Positions 39,255 through 51,729 of a stretch of DNA of 64,000 nucleotides are shown in pieces. The position numbers were made by a program, and so were the translations under genes. The notes under the pieces are model-generated. The model saw only the letters and a list, made by a program, of their open reading frames with translations, had not been told where the DNA came from and did not search any database. Position 1 is the stretch's first letter, and every line of letters begins with the position of its first letter. This DNA is from Psettodes erumei. Taxonomy: Eukaryota > Chordata > Actinopteri > Pleuronectiformes > Psettodidae. Location of the stretch: assembly GCA_016785225.1 (NCBI GenBank), contig JAFBJZ010000347.1, positions 310,001 through 374,000 on the forward strand, given 5' to 3'.

Positions 39255-41372
39255 CTACACGCCTCTGTTCCCTGTTTAAATAGACTGACCTCTCGGTGCT
39301 CCGAGGGTCAGCTTCTACTGACCCCCCCCCCCAAACTCCCTGTCTGTCTATCCTCTCACCCTCACCGTTGCTCTCCTGTATACACTCTCCTACCTCCATC
39401 CCACCCCCACCCCTTTCTCTCCCCCTCCCCCACTAAGACCATTCCCCTGAGCTTTCCCACACTCACATCAAAGGACAAGACTCTGGAGGGTGTGTTAGAG
39501 CACCCCGCTCTGGAATGCGAGTGTGCTGATGTGTGTGTGCGTGTGTGTGTGTGTCTGTGTGTTTTACAAGGCTGTGTTGGTTTACTGAGTTGTTTGCTCT
39601 TTGTTGGCCTTTTATGAGGGATGATGAGGCCGGGGGGTAGGGGGCGAAGAGCAGGAAGCCGTGCCCTGCCGAGGGAGGATGTGACGTCACGGGGTCCTGG
39701 GTGGCAGCGGCTACGCCCCTCCTGCAGCGGTGGCACTGCCGTCTTACTGTGGTTTAGATTAACCGCAGTTGATAACGCCACGTGTCCTCGCTTCGCTGGC
39801 CGCCGCGTCCGTCATAGCACACTCCAAATGCGCGTCGTCCCAGTGCATTTAAATAGAGGTGGTCTAATCTGAGCTGCGTTTGCATTTGCAGATGACCAAA
39901 TACTAATTGGACTGGGCTATTTCCCGAAAAATGTTTAGAAAAACAAGTTTAATTGATTACTGCGCTTGCGTGATGCACGCATGCGCCAGCATATTTGGGT
40001 GGCCGTGCTGCAGCGACAACATGGGAAGTGCACTGTGCGGTTTGCTAAGCCCAGGCCACACCCCCCCAGACAAACAGCAGTCACTGCGGACGCCGCCGCT
40101 GTGACCTCAGCGACGTGCTCTCGGCGCCGGCCGTGCGCACGTGCCTCCTTGCATGCGTGTCATCTGGACGGAGCGGAGCAGGGCGAAGCACGTCGAGGTC
40201 CGCCGCGTGTTTTGCCAGCGGACGTTTGCTGTTTGTTTGTTCCCCACAGTTCGCGTCTCCCTCACTGTTGCTGTGGAGGGGACCGAGAGCGTGGTTTCTG
40301 TTCTTCCACATCGCCGCAGTCGAGTTCCCGCTCGACTTATTTCCTGCTCAGAGCGGCTTAGGTGGGGGATACGCCAGACTATCCTCGGTGGAAGTCTTTA
40401 AGGCAGACAGATGCTTCCCATTTGAAAAGATGTTAGAAATTTTGACCAGTTTATACTTGTGCATATACTCAATGTAAACAAGCAAAGCTGGCATAATGAG
40501 GGGCCTTCTCAACAGCAATATGGCAGGATTTCTGCTTAAGAGAAGCTTGTGTAATTCCCTCGTGGTATCATTTCCATATTGTGACAGTAACAGTGGTCAG
40601 TGGTCACACTCGAGTTGTGATGCAGGCCATTTTCATTTTCCTCAAAATGTCTTGGGTACTAAATTGTTTCCGCACATTATCAGGCTTCAATATTACACAC
40701 ACATAAAACAACTGACTCGTGTTTTGTTGCCCGCCTCGTGTGCGGCCGACTTCTGAAGCGGCAGGAGCGAAGTGAGTCAGGGAAACGAGGAGACGTTGAG
40801 GGGAATGGGACTGCGCTGTGCGTTTTTACTTCCCCTTTCAAGTATTCTGGTCCCCGTTCCCTCCGCCTCACCCGGCGCTTTCTCCATCTTCGTCTCATTC
40901 TGTTTGCCCCCCCCCCCCGGCTCCGGCGGTCGTCTCAGCTGGATAGATGATGCCGATATTCCCCCCCTTTCGCCGCGTCGCTACAGAAGCACGCTGAGGT
41001 CCTCACTCACCAGGCTGCACTCCTGCCGGCGTGTGCACTACTTCCCTCGGAGCCCTTTGATGTAAATGGAAATAGCTGGTTGGGAGAAATATGGTGGAAA
41101 GTCTCGCGGCCTGTGTTTACACCGGGCCAGATGGCTCTAAACAAGCCGGGGGAGAAGGCACAAATACGCGTCTTTGAGAAGGGCTTAATTTAGAGGTCTG
41201 TGTCGGACGGCTCCTCTGCTGCATGCGACCGGAGGTGGTTGTTTCAGTAGCTCTTTCAAATGTGCCTTGAAATCTAAATAAGCATATGGGACAGTGTGAC
41301 ACACACGGTGGACTGAAAACTGCTGTGCAGTGGGAAAAGGGCTGGTTGACGTCCGTGTTCCAGCTGACCCGC

Positions 41373-41394
41373 CGGGTGCAAGGACTTGCACCCG
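41373..41394. repeat. 10-bp inverted repeat with 2-nt spacer
   Basis: CGGGTGCAAG at 41,373-41,382 pairs with CTTGCACCCG at 41,385-41,394 around a GA spacer. It is a near-perfect palindrome in intron 3. A loop of two bases is too tight for a normal RNA hairpin, so it is more likely a DNA symmetry element or chance. Confidence 0.85.
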
Positions 41395-42165
41395 CCTTGC
41401 GTGTGTTGAAATGAACTCTGCAATATGTGTGTGTGTAATTTCCCCTTTCATATATTTTGGGTGAAATTAAATGGAAGTCGATTTCTCTGCAGCACGCCAG
41501 ACGTGTTTTTGAAAAAAAAAAAGCACGCATAGCAAGTCGTTGTGCATCGGCGTCTTTCCGGCCATGTCAGGCTCGGAAACCGTACGAGGAAGCCCTGCTG
41601 CAACAAGTCTAAACGCTCAGACAGTGGCGCCTCGGTCTTGCATTTTGCGGAGCGAACTTACCACCGTAGAAACCCCCCCAGCTTAAAATTGCACCAATTT
41701 GACGACTGCTGAGTCTGTGTTTATGGAATATGCTTCACATTGTGCTGGAAAAAAGGGTAATGGGATGGGTGGAGAGACACATGGCGTAGAGGGAGGATAG
41801 AAGGGAGAACTGTGTGTGTGTGTGTGTGTGATGCCTTTTCTGGGGTGCACGCGTGCGCCGTTTTTTCGCAGGGGATACCTGTGAAGTTTTATGCCCGCGG
41901 GCCCACTGTAAAGCCGGAGTCGTGCGCGCGTCTTAAGTTTGCGTTGCGTCCCCCCCGGACTTGGGGAAACTGGTCACCATGGGAACGGACTCTCGCTCCA
42001 GGTGGTGTGTAATGGAATGCGGTCCCTCTGGGCACAGTTTGTGTGCGGCATAACTGGCTTTTTCTATTTCCAGTATTTTCCACTCAAATGTTCTTTTGTG
42101 AGAAACAAAAGGACAGAGAGGATTGGTTTGGTTCACTTGGCACAAGGTAGTTAAGAGCTTGACTT

Positions 42166-42169
<4 letters not shown>

Positions 42170-42223
<54 letters not shown>
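42170..42223 (+). repeat. (TG)n microsatellite
   Basis: Uninterrupted TG run of about 54 bases in intron 3. Confidence 0.96.
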
Positions 42224-42710
42224 CGGAGAGAGGGTTGATTGTTGTTGCATGCCCTGCCCAGCGCTCACTTATAAACCCAATGCCCTCGCGCAGTCGGGCA
42301 TGAGGAGGCAGAACGGAGGAGGCAGGGAGGATGAAATCGAGTGGAAACGAAATGATAGAGGGAAGGAAGGGTAAATAGGAGAAGAGAGAGAAAGCGAGGG
42401 ATAGAGGCAGAGTGAGAGAATCAGATGCTGCGTGTCTGGTCGTGTCTGCTGCCATGCATTCCGGGCGAGGCCACTTCCTCTGTGCGATGACCCCAGCCAC
42501 CCCTGCGCCGCTGACTTGGTCTGGCCTGCCAGCTCCGGGGGAAGGCTGTATTTCGCTGCTGGGACTGGCCCACTTGGGACGGCACGGGGGTGGGTGGAAG
42601 GGTCTCGGGCCGGGGAGTCGGGGGCGGCGGGCGGCGGGGGGAAAAAGAGCGGGCAAAACCCCCGGAGAATACCGCGTCTGTCTTCGTATGTAGGACTGTG
42701 TGAAAGTGGA

Positions 42711-42750
<40 letters not shown>

Positions 42751-43618
42751 CAGCAGCTGTGTAGAGGAGAGTGCTTGCAGAATTTTCCAGAGCGAGAGAA
42801 AAAGAAAGAGAGCTTTTCCAGGGATGAAATTCTTGGCTCCCTTGAAGCTCAGGGTACAGCTGGAGCGCTTCTCCCTCCACCCTCATCCCTCCTCCTTTCC
42901 CTGTCTTTACGACCTCTCTCACTTCCTCCCTCGCTTCCCTCGGTGTTTCTATCTTGTAGTATTTTTTTTTCTTTATTATTTTGGTCTCACCCCTATAACC
43001 CCAACTTAAGTTTTTCATGATTTTCCTTTTTTTTTTTTTCAAATTAAAGCGAACTTCATCATAACACTCGAGGGGCCCTTTAAAAATGGGGGGAATCTTC
43101 TCCACATGCCGCTCCTGCTGCTTTTTGGATCAGATGCGGTTGGATTGAATGAAGCTTTATCGATCCCGCGGGGCCTGCTGTCGCTGTCGAGTGGCGACGG
43201 GGACGCGCCGAAAGTGGCGAGCAGCATTTTTTAAAAAAGGGGAACAGCGCAAAGCCAGTCCTCCTGCACAGCTGCAGAGGGCTCACATGTGATTGTTTAC
43301 ATCATGTGTGTTTAGATTCCAGAGGGAAGCCCCCACCCCCCACACCCCCACCCTTCTTTTGCTCTGATTGGATGGGCGGAAGTGTGTGTCTGTCAGTGGG
43401 CGGGCCCAACCTGGGAGGTCAAGGAATGGTCGGAGGCGCTGGTGGAGAAATGAGGTTGACATTGGTGTAAAGGAGGAGCGGGCCGGGCCCAGATGCTTTT
43501 CCACATTTCTCTCCTCGTCGCACATACGCGCAATCTCCTCCGCGTCTTCACTTCCCCGCTCGTTTGATCATCGCCATCAGGCAGACGCACAAACAGTGCA
43601 TTTCAGAGCCGGTGAGCC

Positions 43619-43634
43619 GGGGGGGGGGGGGGGG
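43619..43634 (+). repeat. poly(G) run of 16
   Basis: Sixteen consecutive G residues in intron 3, followed about 250 bases later by an 11-base G run (about 43,885-43,895). Confidence 0.95.
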
Positions 43635-44872
43635 AAGTCCCCGCTAATCTCGGACTTCCAGTCTTTCCTTCTTTCTTCCTACTGACATTCACACGGCTTC
43701 TCCTCCCCGTCTCCCTGCGCGGACTTTCTCTGCTCTTTGCGGCGGACACAAACTCGGCGCTGTTCAGACCGTGACTCATGCGCCAGGAATGCCCCACATT
43801 AACATGTGCGGAGATAGACCGGAGGAAGGCGAGGGGAGGACGGGAGAGGGGGGGAGCACAGCTGGGTACAAACGGCGCGGCGGAGGGGGGGGGGGTTGAC
43901 TAACGGCGACCGAGCGCGGTGCCGTGTCTTTAGTGGGCCAAGGTTGGAGGAGCTGCGTCGTCCCGAGGATTCGAGGGAGTGAGAGAAGGAGAAGGGAGCG
44001 AGGGAGGGAGAGCAGGAAATGATTATTAGGCTCTGGGTTTGTTTACACACCGACAGCTGTTGCACTTCATTGCTCTCTCGCTCTCTCTCTCTCTTTTTCT
44101 CACTCTCTCTCTCTGTCTCTCTCTCTCTCTCTCCCACTCTCCCTCCAGACATGTAGAGTTGATTAGGGAATGGATACAGTGAGTCATCAGTGTCTGGATT
44201 GTGTATATTTGCGTGCGCACATGCATGCTCGCATGCATGTGTGTGTGTGTGTGTGTCTCTCTCTCTCTCGGCCACATGCATGTGGGCAAACGCGATAAGT
44301 AAAGTATGTCCCCTGCACGTTGACCAATCCCAAAATAATTATATCTGCAAACACGAGAATAGCCTCATGTGATACTACTGGAAAAAGAGAGCTAGCCGAG
44401 GCGTGTGTGTGTTCAGATTTGTTATCATCTGCGACTGCGTTATTTCATGTGCCCCGATGTTTGTTGAATGTTGTTTGTGCAAAGGTGACCGTGATTCCTG
44501 ACAGCGTAAACCGGTCGAATGTCAGTTTGTTCCGCCATTCAAGTGTGTGTGAACAGCTGCGCATGTGTGTTTGTGTGTCAGCGTGTCATCTTAAAGTTCA
44601 CGCACAAGTGCCCAGGTGTTAACCGGGGTCGCACTGCCGTTATTTTAAAAAATTTATTTATTTTTTTAAACGTGTTTGTCTCGGCGGCGTGCGCCAGCCA
44701 CGCATCGAGTGTGCGGCCGCGAAGGTGCTCGCGCTCTCGGGCGTGTCAGGACCCCGAGAACAAAGCGTGGCTGGGCTCGTCGCCCCGCCAGACGTTACGT
44801 TGCTCTCCTCTGGATCCGGCCCAGCGGTGGAAGTAGGTCGGCCGACGGCGCCCCTCCTCTGGGTGGGGGAGA

Positions 44873-44913
<41 letters not shown>

Positions 44914-46379
44914 TATGGGCTGGCACCCAGGCTACATGCCGGACACTAAACAGGTCTAGGCCTGTATGCTCAGGGGCCGTTTACCCAGCGATCAAGGCAG
45001 GATAAGATATAGATGTTATATTCTGAGAAATTTGAAATAAGCTGGGAAGATTTTTCTTTTTATAATTTTTTACCCCAGTCAGACGTCAAACTGTAAAGGA
45101 TTTGGTCATTCAGAGGAAAGAAACTGTTCACAAACGATCGGCGGAATCTATATTCTCCAAAAGGCAAAACATCTTTTGAATATAGTTGATTGAGGTTGAA
45201 ATATTGTCAATGATTTTATAACCTGGGCGCCGTGCGTTGAACTCGTGAGGATCCTCAAGTTTTATCTCCATGGGAAGAAAAAGCTCATCGCTTTCACAAA
45301 AGTTGCGAAAAGGCGAGGAGTGTTTGATTTACAGCAACTTGCATGTTTTTCCCAACTGAGTGTTAAACACTCTGCTGCTGTCTTGGCCTATCCTCCCTTG
45401 TTAAAAAAAACAACAAAAAAACAAAAAACCCCACACTTGAGCTCATTGGGACAGACGTGGATGAATAAATTCTGCGCAGAATAACCCGAAACCAATTTTC
45501 CGTGCTCGATATTGACCTTTTTTCGAAGTTTCAGAGATGCCAGAGTTTCTCCGAGTCTTTAGGAGACACGTGGTGAGCGGCGCTGACCCGGAGAAACCGG
45601 CAGCTCGGCGTCGGAGGAAACATTTTTCGCTCGGAATATAAATCAAGTGTTTACCCCCCAAAAAAAATAAAAAAAATTAACCGCCGACATAAAAATGACA
45701 CCTACTGCTTGGAAATGATTGATAGCACAGGAATATAATACGCTACTCTGACTGTACTTCCGGACCTGAGCTATGTTGAATGACGAGTGCATTCATTTTT
45801 GCGTTTCCCTTGGCGAAATTGATGCACATGACACAAAATGCGGTTTTGTCTCCTCCTTTTTGTTTGGGGGGGGGCGACTAGTTCAGCAGAGATGGAACAG
45901 AGAAGCTGAAGAAGCAGCGGGAGGTCGCCAATGGGATTTAAACCGGTCGCCAACCAGGCGCAGGGATCGCAACCGCCGCTACTACCTCTGGGCAAAAGAC
46001 CAGAGGATGGAACCGAAAACTTTTAAGTGCACAAGTCTGGCTGTTCTGCTTGGCAGCAGACCTCCCTGCCATTACGCCCCATACAGCACTTGGCTTGGAG
46101 GGGAGGATTTTTTTGCACAGGCCAGGGGGTGGAAAGCTTTTCTCCGCTGTCGTTGCAGAACACTTATTATTTTGCTTTATTTTTTTCGCATTCTATATGG
46201 AGGAGAGCCCTCTTTTGTCTGAAACGCGAGCCCGAGCCAGTGGGACAGTAAAAATCCAGCCACGGTTTTACGAGGCTCATTGTTTCTTCTTCATGTCTTT
46301 AATACGCTGATGTCAGATGTCGGTGACGTCAACGTGGCATCTATAGCCTTGTCATCCCCGGGCAACGTTCTCCTCCTTC

Positions 46380-48560
46380 TCCTCCGGCACTCTTACGCTG
46401 CTTTGAACTTGGGCGGGCACGAAGTTGAGGGGCGCGCTCGTACCGAGGAATTCGCTTCCACATACCTGCGCACACACGCACACACACACACAATGTACAT
46501 ACAGCGAGACCCAGTGTTCAGACGCCGCAGCTTTCCATCTCATGATTCACATTCCGTGGCGTATCTGCGGACCCGCTCGAATTACAGGCTGCAGCGCGGA
46601 ACGCGGCGTCGGGGATCGGAAGCGCGCCCCCTTTTTTTTACGTGCACATGCGTGTCGGCAATTGCCGCGTGCACGACCGCCCCGCCGGCTGTGCGTGCGC
46701 TGAGGGCAGGACAGCGCTGGAAGTCCCGACTTCCCCTTCCCCCTCCGTCACTGAACTTTGCCCTGCCCGCGAAAAGAATGCCCGCCGGACTTGACTCGCC
46801 GGAGCTGGACCACAGGGCCCTGCAGTGCATGTCTGTGCGTGCGCATGTAGCATCGCATGTTTCACACCAATCTGGGGTGGCGTACGGACACGGCACAGCG
46901 CGCTATTTTAAAGTTGCCTCCTACGTTTCCTGCTGCAGCAGGCTCTTCCCCCGGATCTCTCTCTCTCTCTCTCTCTCTCTTCTATCCTCTCTCTCCTTTC
47001 CCCTTCGCTTACCCACCGCGTTGCGCGATCTGATCCTCTCTCTATCTTTTCTCCCTCTCCCTTTTTCCTCCCACAGATTCCAGTAGCCATTGTGTCTGTG
47101 GGGATTTGTTTCACTTTTATATCTTAAATATGGCAGTAGGCAAATGCTCTCTTTTGTGTGTGTGTGTGTGTATGTTGGCCAGGCAGTAGAGGAAGCTGCC
47201 GTGGGAGTGTCTTGCTCTCGGTGCTCCAAGGACAGATAACATTACCCCGCTGATGCTTACATAACTTCCAGGCAACGCCACGTCACAACTGACCCAGACA
47301 CACACACACACATGCACAGATGCGCGCGCGCGCACACAGGCGCGCACATGCATGAGAATACAAATACACCATCTAGATGGGACAACTGCCTCCACGGGGC
47401 TCTGATAGGATATACAAAGATTGTGTGTGTGTGTTTGTGTTGTACCGATGAAGATTAAAAAACAACAACAAAAAAGTATGTCTCTTCAGTAAAGCTGTGT
47501 GTTTGTGTGTGTTATTTGGGGGGAAATCCATCTGAGTCGAGTTGTTTCGTATGTAGGTCAGCTCACAAACAGGCTCATTTGGTCTCACACCAACAGTACA
47601 CACACACACACCAGCTTTCCCAAGAAGGTCTGTGTTTCCTTTCAATGTGGCGGCCACATGCGCAGGGCTGAAGAGAGGGGAAAGGGAGAAGGCGCTGCAC
47701 TTCGTCCTCGAAGCGGAACGCTGCCGTCCGACTGAGGCGGCATTCCGCTTCGAGGAGCAACGGACGCTCGCCACGGGCCTCCTCCGGTGCCGCGGGTGGA
47801 CGCGCGGCCGACGGGCCGCGTGTTTTGCGCGGCTCGCGGTGGTCTTGGTGCCGTGGGGGCCCCGTCGCAGCTGTCTCCGACATCTGTATCATGGGAAAAC
47901 ATCTGACGAAACGTTGCATCATCTCCCCACGTCCGTGTATACGCGCGCGAATGTATGCGCGGGCAGCTGGCCGCCACAGTGAGCATCGGCATGCCTGTGT
48001 GTGTGATAAAGACAGGATGTTTACCGTGGACGTCTGTATATTTCTTGTGTAAATCTTTGACAACATAAGTTAAACTGTCCGTAGCGAGACGTTGTGTGTG
48101 TCTGTGTGTGTACGTGTGTATGTTATTGGCTTGAAGACGCCGCTGTCTTTTCTCTCCGCCACCAAAGGGTTGATTCTCCTTTGACTGAGCGTATGTTTTT
48201 TTTTTTTGCACTTCGTGGGAATTTCTTGCATTGTTTTCCAGTTCAACACCTGTCTAATCTGCCCCCCCCCGCGTTTCTCTTAGCATGCAGCTCCAAGCGT
48301 AATTTGCTATCATTCCTGCGGTCGCCCTGGTTGCTTTAGCCGCGGCTCTCGAGCAAATACGTACACGCGTCGCCCAACCCCCCTCAAATGAACGCGCACC
48401 GCACCGCATACCTTTTGGATTTGCCGCGGTGACCCTCGCGGCGGGATCGTGTAGTGGCAGATGTGGACTGGACTCGTATGCGTGCGCCGCGCGTTAACAG
48501 GATACCAGGAGGCGCCGAAATGTGACGGTGAACCCGGGGTGATGGCGACGCGGTGTTGGA
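46380..48560. promoter_or_regulatory. intronic CpG-rich domain, possible internal regulatory region
   Basis: This stretch of intron 3 is rich in CpG: clusters lie near 46,560-46,830, 47,690-47,960 and 48,410-48,560, broken by a CT run (about 46,959-46,980), CA/TG tracts and a CG-alternating block near 47,317-47,345. It stands out from flanking intron sequence. An internal promoter or enhancer is possible; a transcript from here could enter exon 4, which has consecutive Met codons in frame (MMSPNG). No first exon or donor could be defined. Confidence 0.25.
47705..47756. repeat. strong hairpin, 14-bp plus 5-bp stem
   Basis: Left arm 47,705-47,718 (TCCTCGAAGCGGAA) pairs perfectly with right arm 47,743-47,756 (TTCCGCTTCGAGGA). 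After a 3-base left bulge (CGC, 47,719-47,721), TGCCG at 47,722-47,726 pairs with CGGCA at 47,738-47,742, closing an 11-base loop. The stem thus has 19 pairs, many of them G-C, in 52 bases. No known RNA family is recognised. It is shorter than a typical microRNA precursor and may be a cruciform or a remnant of an inverted duplication. Confidence 0.85.
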
Positions 48561-49038
48561 ACTATTATGCCGGATATCCCCCACCCCCCAGGATGCCTCT
48601 CAGATCACACATGGCGATGCCCCTCGGGTGGCTCAGGTAGTACAGTGATGTCGCCCCACATGCAAGGATATGACCTCATAATTGATCCACGACCTGACCT
48701 CCCCCATGGTCGGAAGCGGAAGAAGTGACAGATGGAAGATGAGAAGGGGAGGGGGGGGGGGTCCGGGCGGTGGGGGTGCAGTTGGTTAGCAGCGTTGTCT
48801 GGGATTCCTGCAGGATTAGACAGAGGAAGTCGTGACTCTATTTGTGGTGCTTAAAGGGCAAAGCGGGAGGAAAGAGTGGAGAGTGACGTTACCACAAGGA
48901 CCACATTGACTTAATAAGTGCACGTGCGCACACACACACGCAGACACAATTACAACCACTCAAATACACACGTACAACTACTTGATTATCCTGAGCTTCC
49001 CTAAATGGCAGTCAGTCTAATACTATATGACTTACATA

Positions 49039-49047
49039 CTGTGTGTG

Positions 49048-49078
<31 letters not shown>

Positions 49079-49180
49079 AGGGTTTCAGGACAAAGAGTGT
49101 CTTGTGTTTTGGGGGGGTAGTTGGGCCTGTTGGGTCCAGTCCTGGGGGCCAGGGGTGGGAATGTTCAGTGTGTGTGTGTG

Positions 49181-49234
<54 letters not shown>

Positions 49235-49252
49235 CGTGTGCTTGTGCGTGTG

Positions 49253-49285
<33 letters not shown>

Positions 49286-49540
49286 TGTGTATGCGCGAGC
49301 AGAGGAATGCTGCTGTTTGCTGAGTGAAGAGCAGAGAGGCAGCGGAGACTGTCCAAACACACGTCTGTTTGCCAAGAGTGTGTGTGTGTGTGTGTGTGTG
49401 TGTTTGTGTGCATGCGTGCGTGTGTGGTTGTCTGAGAGGGGGCAACTGAGATACAGAGGGAGTGTGTATTTGAGACCGTGTGTGAGCAAGAGGGAAAGTG
49501 TGCTCTGAGCAGCGATGGAAAGAGGTTTTAGAGGAGGTCC

Positions 49541-49590
<50 letters not shown>

Positions 49591-49592
49591 GT
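49039..49592 (+). repeat. cluster of five TG-rich arrays
   Basis: TG arrays occur at about 49,048-49,076, 49,168-49,230, 49,254-49,284, 49,377-49,403 and 49,545-49,588, some with CG or TGCG variants. They are separated by unique sequence of about 25 to 140 bases. Overlapping frames of 137 and 173 codons on the minus strand and 167 on the plus strand are produced by the arrays and are not genes. Confidence 0.95.
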
Positions 49593-50344
49593 GTGTGTTC
49601 TCCCAATGCTGTGACCTTCTACTCAATGAGGACTTTCATATCCCTCCTCGTCTCCACGGTAGGGGGGCAAAGAGGACTGAAAGACGTCTGTCTCTGCGTA
49701 CCTGCGACCCACTCAGTGCGCACACAGGGCGTGCACTGTAGACTTTGCTCAGGTTGTGTTTACGTGTGCGCGGCCGTGTGTATTTACTGTACCCGTAGCT
49801 ATTTGTTTGGCCGATGAGAGGTCAGGTGAGGGGGACGGGAGGAGACAGGGGATGATTCAGGGAGGGGTGACAGAGATCGGGGAAAGGGAGGGAAGGCCAA
49901 GGGAACCCTGGGGGGGGCAGGAAGGACCGACGAAGGGAGGGATGAAGTGAGTAATCAACGAAACGCTGGGGGGTGAATAATAAGCTAGGATAGGATGAGT
50001 AATAGGTGAGGGGAGGGGAAAGAGGGCAGCTCCCGCAGGGGGGCGTCGAACGGGTGGAGGAGAGAGATGCAAAGCGAAGCAGGATGGCGTGAGCAAAGGC
50101 GTGGAGGGAAGAATAGTTGAAGAAAAGAAACAAATGAGAAAATCTGGATGTTTTGTGAATTGAGTGAACTGGCCCTTTAAAGTTAAAGGGGACCAGGTTT
50201 CAGAATATTTAGAATTTGGACACGGGCGGAACATATTAGCCTTGCCCTGCGCGCTTGCCATGTGTGTTTGAGGTAGCTAGGGCCTCTGTGCGTGCGCGCT
50301 GTGTGATTTATTCAGAGGCCAGGTCTGCTTCCAGCTGTCCCAAC

Positions 50345-50366
50345 GGGGGGGGGGGGGGGGGGGGGG
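50345..50366 (+). repeat. poly(G) run of 22
   Basis: Twenty-two consecutive G residues about 600 bp upstream of exon 4, in the sense strand of intron 3. Such a run can form G-quadruplexes in DNA or nascent RNA. It is also a common site of assembly or replication length error, so the exact count is uncertain. Confidence 0.95.
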
Positions 50367-50970
50367 CAATGGCTTTACCAGCCGCAGACCTCCATCACAG
50401 GGAGAGATGGAGCGATTTGGCAGCGGGGGTACGGATAGTGGAAAAGTCAACATCATTATCAATCTGCTAATTCTATTAAGAGTTTCTCTCTTCTCCTTCA
50501 GAGCGGACGTTTTCTTCCCCCCCCGCCCCCGACGTGCCCTCCTGCGTCGCACACGCGTTCATCATCACAGCGATTTACGCTCGTTCGCTTTCTGAGCGCA
50601 GCGCAGGTGGATTCGTAGGGAATGCAGTCTTCCGGTTTAAGCGGAGTTTTGTTTTTCGAAACCCGAATAAAATTTCCCGGGATTTAGACGGAGCACGCGT
50701 CCCCGTCGTGAGGCTTTCATCGTGCGAGCGAAATCCTCCGTTCATTCACACTTGGGTTGACCCCACGCACGTCAACTCACCGGGGCGGAATAAAGCGTTG
50801 CCCTTCTTTGCCTGCCCCCACCACCACCACCCCCCACACACACTGTGTGCGTGTGTGGCTCTGTTTGTGCCCTCCAGTGCGCTCCGCTGATTGACAAATG
50901 TAACTGGGAATTTACTTTAGCGCGAGCCTCCCGGTTTGCATAAATAAACACATCCTCTCCTCCCTTCCAG

Positions 50971-51047
50971 GTCCCGCTGAGGTTCCCATGATGTCCCCGA
51001 ATGGGTCAATCCCCCCCATCCACGTGCCCCCGGGATACATCTCACAG
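50971..51047 (+). CDS. fndc3b: fndc3b coding exon 4 (end of codon 65 to residue 90)
   Basis: A 77-base exon completes the split glycine and encodes PAEVPMMSPNGSIPPIHVPP then GYISQ, essentially the vertebrate FNDC3B sequence and close to FNDC3A's PMMSPNGSVPP block. Its acceptor has a good pyrimidine tract (CTCTCCTCCCTTCCAG). The donor CACAG|GTTGGT is weaker than consensus and is followed at once by a TG microsatellite (51,057-51,088), which could affect its use. It runs phase 1 to phase 0. Proline-rich, no domain and no membrane segment. The two adjacent in-frame Met codons could serve as starts for a shorter isoform. Confidence 0.96.
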
Positions 51048-51054
51048 GTTGGTT

Positions 51055-51092
<38 letters not shown>

Positions 51093-51680
51093 TCTCTCGG
51101 TGGGATACTTTCAGACGTTTCTTGTGTTTATCGCAGGGTTTGTGTGGAGTTGTGTGTGGGAGAGATTTAGTCAGAAACCAAACCAAAACAAAACAAAACG
51201 TGCAACTCCCAACGAGCGGACAACACGACACATCAGGGGAAAACTGCACTCAGTATTTGATCAGGTGTCGGTTCACTGGTGCCAGTTCGTGCCCTCTGGT
51301 TTGTTTCAGCGTGCTAATGCCTGTTTCTGGGAAACCCCTGAAATGTAATAAGGAAAATTAAAATCCCCCCCCCTCCTCCTCCACCCAAACAAAAAGAATG
51401 ATGCACTCCAAAGATGAAGCCGATCTAGCATTTCCTTTCTTTTTTTTAAATGAACGACTATCAGAAGTGGGTCAAGTGGTCACCGCTGAAGAACGGCGAG
51501 GAGTGATGCGACAGAGGCCGGGCTCCCCACGAGCAGCCCGGCCTCCGTTGGACCACACAGAGTGCGTCGGGCCTCTGTCCTCGCCTGTGGATCCAGAGGC
51601 TGCATCCTCCCCCAGCAGAGCGCCCAGCAGGAATGTGCTGAATTTTGGGAGTCGAGAGGCAATTGCTTCTCTGACTTTCT

Positions 51681-51729
<49 letters not shown>

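Larger units (their letters stand above)
36672..50970 (+). other. fndc3b: fndc3b intron 3 (about 14.3 kb)
   Basis: Bounded by donor GTCAGT and acceptor CCCTTCCAG. The left half is mixed. CpG-rich blocks occur near 38,440-38,660, 40,080-40,340 and 44,680-44,850, and strongly at about 46,380-48,560. Large microsatellites lie at 39,220-39,252 (TG), 42,170-42,223 (TG), 42,714-42,748 (TG), 44,876-44,911 (GA) and 49,039-49,592 (TG cluster). A strong hairpin is at 47,705-47,756 and a G22 run at 50,345-50,366. Frames of 268 codons (46,280-47,086, +) and 278 codons (42,269-43,105, -) are compositional. No other exon was recognised. Confidence 0.85.

Noticed and set aside
42269..43105. 278-codon open frame on the minus strand
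   Set aside because: It runs through CA/TG microsatellites (His-Thr repeats) and simple pyrimidine or purine tracts in intron 3, and has no recognisable domain.
46280..47086. 268-codon open frame on the plus strand
   Set aside because: It lies in CpG-rich sequence where stops are rare and includes CA and CT runs; no conserved motif and a mixed, non-coding-like amino acid pattern.
49085..49606. 173-codon and overlapping His-Thr/Cys-Val frames
   Set aside because: Entirely produced by five TG arrays.
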